From Fodinicurvata sediminis DSM 21159 (GTDB lineage: Bacteria > Pseudomonadota > Alphaproteobacteria > Kiloniellales > DSM-21159), in contig NZ_ATVH01000015.1 in NCBI RefSeq assembly GCF_000420625.1, positions 406,182 to 470,181 on the forward strand: a stretch of 64,000 nucleotides of DNA. The letters run 5' to 3'. Both the position numbers and the translations under genes were made by a program. The number at the start of each line of letters is the position of its first letter. Position 1 is the first letter of the stretch. The notes beneath the pieces were generated by a model that saw only the letters and a program-made list of their open reading frames with translations, was not told where the DNA came from and did no database searches. Positions 56,516 through 64,000 of this stretch are shown here, piece by piece.

Positions 56516-57614
56516 ATTGCAACGCGAAGCCTTCCTTGAAACTGACCACGATGGCTCGCGCGAAGCCTTGCTGGCGCGCATTGTCGAGTTGGAGCAGCAA
56601 AGGGATATTGATCGCGCCATCTTCGCCAGCCTTTCCAGCTTCGGTGAGTCGCTGGGCGCGCTGCGTCAATCGTTTGGCGATCTTTCGGATTTGCTGGTCC
56701 AGAACAGCTGCGCGAACCGGGACAGTTACCGGGAATCCGAGGAAAGCTATGCCGGCCTGGAACACATGGTCCAGGCTATTTCCGATATCACCGGCGAGAT
56801 CCAGACCGCCTCGGAGCAGATCACTGCACTGAATGGAAATGCGGGAGAGGTTGGGTCCATTCTTTCCCTGATCGAGGATGTTTCCGGTCAAACGAAACTG
56901 CTGGCCCTCAATGCCAGCATCGAAGCGGCGCGTGCCGGAGAGGCCGGTCGTGGGTTTGCCGTCGTTGCCAAGGAGGTGCGGAGCCTGGCGGGGCGTTCGG
57001 GAAAAGCGACCCTGGACATCGAGCGCCTGGTGCGCGCCATCCAGAATCAGGCCGGCCAGGCCGACAGCAAGATGCGTAGTAATGCAGCCACCACAGACGA
57101 GTTGAAAGGTTCAGCGGACTGCCTGCTGGGACGAACGCAGCGGTTGTTGGCGATGACGCGGGAAAGCGGCACCGCTTTGTCCGCGGCCGCGCTCTTGAGC
57201 GATATCGAGCTTGCCAACCTTGAGGAACTGGAACTGAAGCTCGAGGTCTATCGGGTGTTCATGGGGCAGTCTCGGGCTACGGCCGAGGACTTTCCCAGCG
57301 ACAGCGAATGCCGCTTGGGCCAATGGTATTTCGAGGGGCAGGGCCAGGAGCTTTTTGGCAGCCTTAAGGAGTACGAAGCACTTGAAGCGCCGCATCGCCG
57401 TGTGCATGAACAGGCCCGCGCCGCTGTGCAGCACTATCGGAGCGGTGATCTGCAGGCGGCCTTGTCTGCCCTGAACGCCATGGAGCACAGCAATCTCGAC
57501 GTCATGCAGCGCCTGCGCCGGATGCTCCGTGAGCACCAGGCCGATCTGGAGCCGAAACAGGAAGGCCTGCTTTCCCATGCCACCAACAGGCAGGCCGCCA
57601 ACAGCCCAGCCTGA
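56505..57614 (+). CDS. Soluble chemoreceptor-like protein with CZB domain
   Basis: 369 aa from ATG 56505 (GGGGAGG upstream); the longer frame to 56301 lies inside the previous gene. No membrane segment or signal peptide. A coiled-coil region is followed by the methyl-accepting signalling tip [20 protein letters not shown] and [14 protein letters not shown]. The C-terminal CZB zinc domain is recognised by [12 protein letters not shown] and [11 protein letters not shown]. The first CZB His ligand (DHxxWK) appears as ELELK here, so zinc binding may be altered. The receptor-type signalling region is short. No CheA or CheW gene is present nearby. Confidence 0.85.
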   Translation: MPPELQREAFLETDHDGSREALLARIVELEQQRDIDRAIFASLSSFGESLGALRQSFGDLSDLLVQNSCANRDSYRESEESYAGLEHMVQAISDITGEIQTASEQITALNGNAGEVGSILSLIEDVSGQTKLLALNASIEAARAGEAGRGFAVVAKEVRSLAGRSGKATLDIERLVRAIQNQAGQADSKMRSNAATTDELKGSADCLLGRTQRLLAMTRESGTALSAAALLSDIELANLEELELKLEVYRVFMGQSRATAEDFPSDSECRLGQWYFEGQGQELFGSLKEYEALEAPHRRVHEQARAAVQHYRSGDLQAALSALNAMEHSNLDVMQRLRRMLREHQADLEPKQEGLLSHATNRQAANSPA

Positions 57615-57851
57615 GGGGTGCCCGGCCCGCCGTCTCGCCTATGTCTCCGGCCGATTCCATACTACGGTTTTGTTCTCTCAAGAACGCTTAACGCGAAAGT
57701 TGTGGAATCTGGGCAATGGATATTATAGTCATTGCGCAACAGCGCGGGCAGGATGCCTCTGATGCTGTAGGCTAGGCAGGGCCAGTCTCCCAATGCGGGC
57801 GCGTCATGGCCGCTTGCCGGGCGGAATCGTTTCGACCGGAGTGAGGCGAAC

Positions 57852-60800
57852 ATGCCGAGGGAGTCTTGCTGTCATCAGGTTCTGGAGCTTGCTGCCCGTC
57901 ATCTCAAGATGCCTTACGGGGCGCTCATGGTGCAGGCAGCCGGTGCTCTGCGCCTCGAAGCCAATGCAGGCTTCTCGGCAGACCGGTTCGACGGTGCTAC
58001 TGGTCCCTTTCCCCTCCCTGATGACCTGACTGTGGTTGAAGACCTTCAGGGCAATCAGGGTGGCCTTCCGTTTTTCGTGCAACAGCTCTGCCCTGATGTC
58101 CGTTTCCTTGCGGTCGTTCCCGTTGATACCGGCACGGATATCCCTGTTGGATGTCTGTGGGTTGCCGATCACGAACGAAGGAGCCTGTCTCCGGAAGAAG
58201 CGCGAGACCTGAAGCAGTACGGCGATCTTGCCGGTCAGCTGCTTGGCGGGCCACAGCGTACAGACGGCGTGGAGGAACTGCATCCACTGCAGCGCGAGTT
58301 GGCTGAAGCCCTGCCGCACATGGTCTGGTCGGCCCGACCCGACGGTGTGGTGGACTACATCAGCCGCTATCTGAACGTCTTCTGTGGCGTGGAAGAGATT
58401 GATGCCGCCTCTGGCGAATGGCTGGATATGCTGCATCCCGATGACCGGGAGCGGACCCTGCAGGTCTGGGCCAAAGCGCGTGAGGAGGAGACCGATTACA
58501 CGGTGGAGTTCCGTATCTACCACGCCGCTTCTCAGAGCTATCGCTGGCACCTGGTTGCCGCCAGGCCCCAGCGCGATTCAGAAGGACGGATCATCAGGTG
58601 GCATGGAACGACTGTTGACATTCAGGACCAGAAGGAGACCGAAAAACAACACGAGGCCCTGCTGGCCGCGATCCCCTTCGGTGTCCACGGCGTGGATAGG
58701 CAAGGGCGGGTGATCTTCGAAAATCCCTCTGCCCTTCGCATGCTGGACTATCAGGAAGGCGAGGTCATCGGCAAACGTGCCCATGACCTTTTTCATCATC
58801 ACCATGCCGATGGCAGGCCCTATCCCATCGAGGACTGTCCCATATTCCATACCGTTCAGGATGGAGAGATCCGCCAGGTCGAGGAGGACATGTTCTTCCG
58901 GAAGGACGGCAGTGCCTTCCCCATATCCTATATGACAGCCCCGATAGTCGATGCGGAAGGTGAAATCACCGGCGGGGTCGTCGGCTTTCGTGATGTGACG
59001 GCCGAACGTCTGGAGAAGGACCTCCGTGCTCTGGAAGCGCGTGTGCTCAACATGGTCAGTGCAGCCACTCCCTTACCGGACGTGTTGAAGGAGATCACGG
59101 TAACTGTGGATGGGCTAATGTCCGGGGCACGTTCGTCGATCCTTCTGGTTCAGGATGGCCGCCTGTTTCATGGTGCGGCCCCCAACCTGCCCGCGGCCTA
59201 CAACAAGGCCATCGACGGTGAGCAAGTCGGGGAGAATGCGGGCTCCTGCGGCACGGCAGCCTGGCGGCGGGAGGCCGTGATCGTCACCGACATTTCCAAG
59301 GACCCCCTCTGGAGATCTTATCGCAAACTGGCTGAATCCCACGGATTGCGTGCCTGCTGGTCGACGCCGGTCCTGGATGCCGAGGGCAGGGTCATGGCTA
59401 CCTTTGCCGTCTATCATGAAGAGGTGCGCGCCCCCGAGCTTGGACAGATGGGAATCATCGAAAGGATCAGCCAGTACCTGCGCGTGGCAATAGAGCGTAC
59501 ACGCCAACATGAACGGATGGAGCAAAGCGAGGCCCGCTATCGTTCGCTGTTCAACCTGGTTCCGGCTTCCATCTGGGAAGAGGATTGGAGTGCCGTTCTG
59601 CCGATTGTCGCAAAACTGCGGGCTATCGGTGAATCCTGCCTAGGGGCGTATCTGGAGGAGCAGTCGCAGCTTATTGACGAGGCCATGCATTCCATCCGAA
59701 CCCTGGATGTGAACCAGGCCTCTCTCGAAATGTTCGAGGCTGACGCAAAGCAGCAGCTTCTGCAGGCCCTGCCGAAGATTCTCGATACACCGGACAGTCA
59801 GGGGCGTTTTGCAGACGTCCTGGTCGCCCTGGCGGAAGGAAAGCGTACCTACCAGACGGAAATGCGGCTGCGTACGCTGGGCGATCGCATGATCCATGTC
59901 CTGCTTGGTATGGCCTTGCCCGAGCTGGACGATCCCTCCGGGCGTGTGCTGGTCAGCCTGATGGACATAACCGCCCGCAAGGAGGCGGAGCAGCGTTTCC
60001 TGACGGTCGCGCAGGCAACGAATGACGTGATCTGGGACTGGAGCCTGGAGACAGACCGGATCTGGTGGAACGATGGGCTATCGTCCGTCCTAGGTTACGA
60101 ACGGGACACCGGCATGACGGAGGGGGCGTTCTGGACCACGCACCTTCATCCCGAAGACCGGGAACGTGTCCAGAACGCCTTGGATGGCCTACTGGCGCAG
60201 GACCAGTCGCTTTGGCAGTGCGAGTATCGCTTCATGCGTGCAGACGGCAGCTATGCCGAGGTCCTGGACAAGGGTGTGGTCATTACGGACGAACAGGGCA
60301 AGCCCGTCCGCATGGTCGGGAGTCTCCAGGACCTGACAGAGCGCCGGCATCTGGAGGCACAGCTGCGCCAGGCCCAGCGGCTGGATGCCGTCGGCCAGTT
60401 GACGGGGGGCATCGCACATGACTTCAACAACCTCCTGACAGTCATCCTGGGCAACAGCGAACTTCTGTCGGAGCGCCTGGGAGAGGATGAAAACCTGAAG
60501 AGCCTGGTCGAGATGACGGCGCGCGCTGCAGAACGCGGTGGCGAGTTGACCCGTCACCTGCTGGCCTTTTCACGCCAGCAGCCGCTGGATCCGAAGCCGA
60601 CAGACATCAATCATCTGGTCACCGGGTTCCAGACCCTGTTGCAGCGGACTCTTAGCGAGTCGATCGAGATCGAACTGGCGCTGGCTGATGGCCTCTATCC
60701 GGCTGTGGTGGATTCTGCAGAGTTGGAAAACGCCATCCTGAACATCTGCCTCAATGCTCGGGATGCCCTGTCCGAGGGTGGTCGTATCCTTCTTGAAACC

Positions 60801-61526
60801 GCCGCGATCGATCTGGGAGAAATTGCATCTCCGTGGGCAGAGGACCTGGAACCCGGCGCGTACGTTGCGCTGTCCATAACCGACAACGGGGTTGGCATGG
60901 ACGAAAGTACGCTGGCGCAGGCCGTGGAGCCCTTCTTCACTACCAAGGAAGTGGGCAAGGGCAGTGGCCTGGGGCTCAGCATGGTTTATGGTTTTGCCAG
61001 GCAATCAAGGGGCCATGTCCACATCGACTCGATGCCCAATGCGGGAACAAGGGTTACGCTGTATCTGCCGCGGGCCAGCGAGGGGGTTGCAGCAGTGGCG
61101 CTGAGTGCGGACGCGGAGGTCGATGGCCAGGGTGCCGGCAAGATCCTGCTGGTCGAGGACGATGAATCGGTGCGCACCCATGTGGCCAGCCAGCTCTCGA
61201 TTCTGGGCTATCAGGTCGTGGCTTGCGAGAACGGTCCGGCAGCGCTGGAAGCGCTGGATCAGAAGCAGGATTTCGACCTGCTGTTCACGGATATCGTGAT
61301 GCCGGATGGCATGGACGGGCAGGAACTGGCCGATGCGGCGCAGGCCCTATATCCCGACCTTCCGGTTCTCTTCACTTCGGGCTATAGCGAAGAGCTTGCC
61401 AGGCAAGAAAGCCGGGACAAGGCGGTCCACCTTCTGGCCAAACCCTACAAGCGGCGTGAGTTGACCCTCAAGCTCCGGGAAGTTCTTGAAGGTGGCGCCA
61501 GCGAGCGGGCCGGGCAGGATCGATAG
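57852..61526 (+). CDS. Soluble multi-sensor hybrid histidine kinase
   Basis: A 1224-aa cytoplasmic kinase without membrane helices. Order by eye: GAF (about 5-130), PAS_3-like (about 145-258; HPDDRERTLQVW), PAS (about 268-385; GVHGVDRQGRVIFENPSAL), GAF (about 390-550), two more PAS-like units (about 555-705 and 710-835; LHPEDRERVQNALDG), HisKA with His856, HATPase (LNICLNARDALSEGG, GKGSGLGLSMVYG), and a C-terminal receiver with Asp1147 in LLFTDIVMP. It senses cytoplasmic cues, perhaps redox or light through PAS/GAF cofactors, but no ligand is identifiable. The nearest upstream genes are the CZB receptor and pseudo-receiver. Confidence 0.92.
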   Translation: MPRESCCHQVLELAARHLKMPYGALMVQAAGALRLEANAGFSADRFDGATGPFPLPDDLTVVEDLQGNQGGLPFFVQQLCPDVRFLAVVPVDTGTDIPVGCLWVADHERRSLSPEEARDLKQYGDLAGQLLGGPQRTDGVEELHPLQRELAEALPHMVWSARPDGVVDYISRYLNVFCGVEEIDAASGEWLDMLHPDDRERTLQVWAKAREEETDYTVEFRIYHAASQSYRWHLVAARPQRDSEGRIIRWHGTTVDIQDQKETEKQHEALLAAIPFGVHGVDRQGRVIFENPSALRMLDYQEGEVIGKRAHDLFHHHHADGRPYPIEDCPIFHTVQDGEIRQVEEDMFFRKDGSAFPISYMTAPIVDAEGEITGGVVGFRDVTAERLEKDLRALEARVLNMVSAATPLPDVLKEITVTVDGLMSGARSSILLVQDGRLFHGAAPNLPAAYNKAIDGEQVGENAGSCGTAAWRREAVIVTDISKDPLWRSYRKLAESHGLRACWSTPVLDAEGRVMATFAVYHEEVRAPELGQMGIIERISQYLRVAIERTRQHERMEQSEARYRSLFNLVPASIWEEDWSAVLPIVAKLRAIGESCLGAYLEEQSQLIDEAMHSIRTLDVNQASLEMFEADAKQQLLQALPKILDTPDSQGRFADVLVALAEGKRTYQTEMRLRTLGDRMIHVLLGMALPELDDPSGRVLVSLMDITARKEAEQRFLTVAQATNDVIWDWSLETDRIWWNDGLSSVLGYERDTGMTEGAFWTTHLHPEDRERVQNALDGLLAQDQSLWQCEYRFMRADGSYAEVLDKGVVITDEQGKPVRMVGSLQDLTERRHLEAQLRQAQRLDAVGQLTGGIAHDFNNLLTVILGNSELLSERLGEDENLKSLVEMTARAAERGGELTRHLLAFSRQQPLDPKPTDINHLVTGFQTLLQRTLSESIEIELALADGLYPAVVDSAELENAILNICLNARDALSEGGRILLETAAIDLGEIASPWAEDLEPGAYVALSITDNGVGMDESTLAQAVEPFFTTKEVGKGSGLGLSMVYGFARQSRGHVHIDSMPNAGTRVTLYLPRASEGVAAVALSADAEVDGQGAGKILLVEDDESVRTHVASQLSILGYQVVACENGPAALEALDQKQDFDLLFTDIVMPDGMDGQELADAAQALYPDLPVLFTSGYSEELARQESRDKAVHLLAKPYKRRELTLKLREVLEGGASERAGQDR

Positions 61527-61575
61527 GAGGTGCGGATTTGTGACCGCCTGCTGCCGGATGCGGTTGTTCACCTCC
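61526..61575 (+). other. Hairpin after the hybrid kinase
   Basis: GGAGGTG (61526-61532) pairs with CACCTCC (61569-61575), enclosing ACCGC/GCGGT. It begins at the last base of the kinase stop codon. There is no clear T-run. The remaining sequence to 61737 holds nothing I can recognise. Confidence 0.4.
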
Positions 61576-61737
61576 AAGCGACAGGATTAGAGTGCGTCGC
61601 TCACCCACTTTTTCTTATCGGAGGCTGCCCAAGGCCGGCCAAAACGGCCCTCAGGGACAGTAACAAACAGCGCTGTTCACTTTGCCTGCTTGGCGTAAAG
61701 GGGCTGTTCGTGCCAAGGAAGAGCTACGCGACATCGC

Positions 61738-62691
61738 ATGACACAGGCCGCCAATGATACAACACGCATGAACGATCCCGATCGCGGTATGGCCATGATG
61801 GCCATGGCGATGTTGCTTGTGCCCGGAATCGATGCCATTGCAAAGACGCTTTCACCCACACTATCGCCCTTTCAGGTCGCTTTCCTGAGGTTCTTCATTC
61901 AAAGCCTGCTGCTGGCCGGGTTATTGCTGGTGATCACGCGGGGGCGGGCCTTTCGCGTGGCGCGGCGGGCTCTGCCGGGCCTGGCCATAGCCGGCGCCCT
62001 GATGGGGACAGCGGTTGGGTTCCTCTTCGCCGCCCTGGTGCACATGCCGCTGGCCAACGCGATCGCGATCTTCTTCGTCGAGCCCCTGATTCTGACGGTT
62101 TTCTCTGCCCTGTTCCTGGGCGAGCGTGTGGGCATTCGGCGCTACTCGGCGGTTGCCGTTGGCCTGTTGGGTGCACTGATCGTAATTCGGCCGAACTGGC
62201 TTGCCTTCGGGGTCGTGGCGATCTTTCCCCTGCTGGCAGCGGTCAGCTATGCCGTCATGTGGACCGTGGTGCGTTCCATGAGCGCGCGCACAGGGGGGCT
62301 GCAGCTGCAGTTCTACAGCGGCGCCTTCGCGTCGCTCTTCCTGGGCCTCTTCATCCTGGTGACGGACCTGTCGGGTATGGCCGGTTCGGTGATGGACTGG
62401 CGCACTCTCGATCTCTCGCTCTGGCTGCCCCTGCTGGGTCTGGGCGGCATCTCGGTGATCGGCCACATGTTCATCGTCGGTGCCTTCCGGCGCACCGAGG
62501 CCAGCATCCTGGCGCCCTTCCAGTACCTGGAGATCATCAGCGCGACGGCGCTAGGCTATCTGATCTTCGATGACTTCCCCGACGCCCTGACCTGGCTCGG
62601 CACGGCCATCATCCTGGCCTCGGGCCTTTATGTCTTCTATCGCGAGCAGCGTGTGGGACGGCAGATCGCTACGCAAAGCAAGGCGCGTTGA
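61738..62691 (+). CDS. EamA/DMT-family transporter
   Basis: A 317-aa membrane protein of the drug/metabolite transporter superfamily with ten helices in two EamA repeats (about 22-150 and 165-300). Markers are IAKTLSPTLSPFQVAFLRFF, the LANAIAIFFVEPLILTVFSA and GERVGIRRYSAVAVGLLGAL segments, and the second-repeat LAPFQYLEIISATALGYLIF. Substrate unknown; this branch often exports amino acids, metabolites or nucleotide-like compounds. It is flanked by the kinase and an insertion sequence. Confidence 0.9.
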   Translation: MTQAANDTTRMNDPDRGMAMMAMAMLLVPGIDAIAKTLSPTLSPFQVAFLRFFIQSLLLAGLLLVITRGRAFRVARRALPGLAIAGALMGTAVGFLFAALVHMPLANAIAIFFVEPLILTVFSALFLGERVGIRRYSAVAVGLLGALIVIRPNWLAFGVVAIFPLLAAVSYAVMWTVVRSMSARTGGLQLQFYSGAFASLFLGLFILVTDLSGMAGSVMDWRTLDLSLWLPLLGLGGISVIGHMFIVGAFRRTEASILAPFQYLEIISATALGYLIFDDFPDALTWLGTAIILASGLYVFYREQRVGRQIATQSKAR

Positions 62692-62700
62692 GGAAACGCT

Positions 62701-63683
62701 TTCTTCTTCGGGCTCTACGTCATGAACGGGGGATAAGCGGTATTCATTAAGCTTGGTTTGTATGGACCGAGACTTGATGGAGGAGGAACCGATGTCACCA
62801 GTAAATTCGCTTTTGGGTATAGAAGGCCTGGTGATTGAGCGGGTGGACAACCGGCGAGACATTCATGTCTGGGCCAGGCCCCGGGAGCGGCTGGCCTGTG
62901 TGCACTGTCAGCAGACGGCGGTGCGGATCAAGGCCACCTACCGGCGTACGCTCAAGCACAGCCGTCAGGGCAACCAGCTGGTGGTGCTGCACTTGAGCGT
63001 GCCCAAGTATCATTGCCCGGGGTGCCAGCGCTATTTCCGTCACCGCTTTGCCGGCATTCGTCCGAGGCTGCAGGCCACCGAGGCCTATCGCCTGGAGGTT
63101 TTCGAGGCCCATGAGGGCGGCGTCAGCCAGCGCAAGCTGACGGCCACGCACGCGGTGAGCAGCGCCACGGTGGAGCGCTGGTATCAATTCTTCATTCGCC
63201 AGCGCGTCTCGGAGCTGTCCGGCCGGAGCTGCCCCCAGGTGTTGGGCATCGATGAGCACTTCTTCAGCCGCAAGCAGCGGTTATGCCACGAGCCTGGTGG
63301 ATCTCAAGAACCATAAGGTCTTCGATGTGGTGCTGGGCCGTTCGGAGCCCAGCCTGCAGTGCTATCTCAGCCGCCTGCCGGGGCGCGCGCAGGTCAGGCT
63401 GGTGGTGATGGATCTCTCGGAGACCTACCGCGCACTCGTGCGCCGGTACTTTCCCAACGCCCAGATCGTGGCCGATCGCTTCCATGTCGTTCGCCTGGTC
63501 AACCAGCACTTCCTGAAGCTGTGGCAGCAGCAGGACCCCGAGGGCCGAAAGAACCGGGGGCTGCTCAGCCTGATGCGGCGCCATCAGTGGACGCTGAAGG
63601 CCGACCAGCAGCAGCGTCTGGCGCAGTATCGTAAGCGGTCCGAGTGCCCCATAGGGTTTTCCGTTGACGGGTGCATGTGTTCT
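62701..63683 (+). mobile_element. Remnant of an ISL3-family insertion sequence
   Basis: The transposase coding part belongs to the ISL3 family, and GGGCTCTACGTCATGAACGG (from about 62710) could be the left terminal repeat. No matching right repeat is seen: the element stops at the first unit of the 53-bp duplication. Boundaries are approximate and the copy is inactive because of a frameshift and C-terminal loss. Confidence 0.6.
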
Positions 63684-63707
63684 GTAAGCGGTCCGAGTGC
63701 CCCATAG
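62792..63707 (+). pseudogene. ISL3-family transposase, frameshifted and truncated
   Basis: ATG 62792 follows GGAGGAGG. The zinc-finger region CVHCQQTAVRIKATYRR and YHCPGCQRYFRHRFAG and the helix-turn-helix VSQRKLTATHAVSSATVERW are intact, then VLGIDEHFFSRKQ starts the DDE catalytic core. Frame is lost at about 63274-63280, where one extra base changes RKQ-GYATSLVDL into a different frame. The downstream frame resumes GYATSLVDLKNHKVF and MDLSETYRALVRRYFPNAQI, VADRFHVVRLVNQH. The protein ends prematurely in the 53-bp repeats, whereas full members run to about 400 residues. Confidence 0.85.
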
Positions 63708-63736
63708 GGTTTTCCGTTGACGGGTGCATGTGTTCT
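63631..63736. repeat. Two perfect tandem copies of a 53-bp unit
   Basis: The unit runs from GTAAGCGGTCCGAGTGCCCC to GTGCATGTGTTCT; copies lie at 63631-63683 and 63684-63736 with no difference. The first copy truncates the transposase frame. There is no spacer, so it is not a CRISPR. It may mark a replication slip or a junction left by an element. Confidence 0.95.
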
Positions 63737-63770
63737 TGATTGTCCTTCTGCTGATTGCAGGGGAAAGGGC

Positions 63771-64000
63771 ATGAGCACAGACAGCGCGGCATTACGCGCA
63801 AAGCTATCGAAACTGGAGGCTTTGTTCGCGGCGGCCGGTACGGCTGGCGAGCGTGCGGCCGCCGGGGCGGCAATGGAGCGGGTGCAGGCCCGCCTCGATG
63901 CGACGCCGGAGCCGGAGGTGGAACTGAAGTTCTCCTTTCCCGACAGCTGGACGGTGCGCCTGTTCGTGGCGATCTGCCGCAAGCACGGGCTGCGCCCCTA
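63771..64000 (+). CDS. Hypothetical protein, C-terminus off window
   Basis: An ATG at 63771 (GGGGAAAGGGC upstream) opens a frame that runs to the window end, 76 codons. It starts MSTDSAALRAKLSKLEALFA and continues with an Ala/Glu-rich helical region, then VELKFSFPDSWTVRLFVAIC and KHGLRPY. I think I have seen similar short proteins in proteobacterial accessory regions but cannot name a family. It follows the 53-bp repeats, so it may belong to the same mobile context. Function unknown. Confidence 0.7.
   Translation, partial: MSTDSAALRAKLSKLEALFAAAGTAGERAAAGAAMERVQARLDATPEPEVELKFSFPDSWTVRLFVAICRKHGLRP

Noticed and set aside
63631..63736. CRISPR-like repeat
   Set aside because: Two directly abutting copies with no spacers; a tandem duplication.

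Overview
The window looks like a chromosomal segment of a GC-rich alphaproteobacterium, most likely Rhodospirillales in the broad sense. The support is a complete 14-gene nuoA-N cluster with separate nuoC and nuoD, followed by birA, coaX, ribonuclease J, methylmalonyl-CoA epimerase and a DUF1467 protein, an order typical of that class. TRAP transport genes, an alphaproteobacterial PAS_5 protein and hybrid histidine kinases fit. The genus cannot be fixed from the sequence alone.

Region 1 (1-7596, minus strand) is a tightly packed eight-gene operon of membrane-lipid genes. In transcription order it holds a fatty-acid hydroxylase/sterol desaturase, a large GNAT acyltransferase, a MobA-like nucleotidyltransferase, a metallophosphoesterase, an LptF/LptG pair, a diacylglycerol-kinase-type lipid kinase, and a Tam41-like cytidylyltransferase cut by the window edge. 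It resembles a locus that builds and exports a special phospholipid or sphingolipid, and is the most interesting part of the window. Divergent from it is an LpxL/HtrB-type lipid A acyltransferase, then tRNA-Asp(GTC).

Region 2 (9283-27747, plus strand) is core metabolism: respiratory complex I (nuoA-N), then biotin ligase, type III pantothenate kinase, RNase J, methylmalonyl-CoA epimerase and DUF1467, mostly with start/stop overlaps.

Region 3 (27775-36604) is mixed: a D-threonine aldolase/D-serine dehydratase-like enzyme, a purine permease, a secreted hypothetical protein, a PAS_5 protein, a Na+/Ca2+ exchanger, an HpcH/HpaI aldolase, a TMEM175-like channel, a secreted SnoaL-like protein and a receiver-EAL protein. 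A structured stretch at about 29046-29200 looks like an unannotated small RNA on the minus strand.

Region 4 (36984-53152) contains a membrane-bound hybrid kinase and a lipoprotein, then a polyol-type catabolic locus. In that locus a TRAP transporter and DeoR regulator (minus) stand divergent to a GlpA-like dehydrogenase carrying a BFD iron-sulfur domain, a second flavoprotein and an FGGY kinase (plus). An NDP-sugar epimerase, a stress-type protein, adenine deaminase and a LysR regulator follow.

Region 5 (53254-62691) holds metE, a signalling cluster (121-aa unknown, receiver-like protein without its phosphorylatable Asp, soluble chemoreceptor with a CZB domain, very large soluble hybrid kinase) and an EamA transporter. 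Region 6 (62700-64000) is a broken ISL3-family insertion sequence ending at a perfect 53-bp tandem duplication, followed by an incomplete gene.
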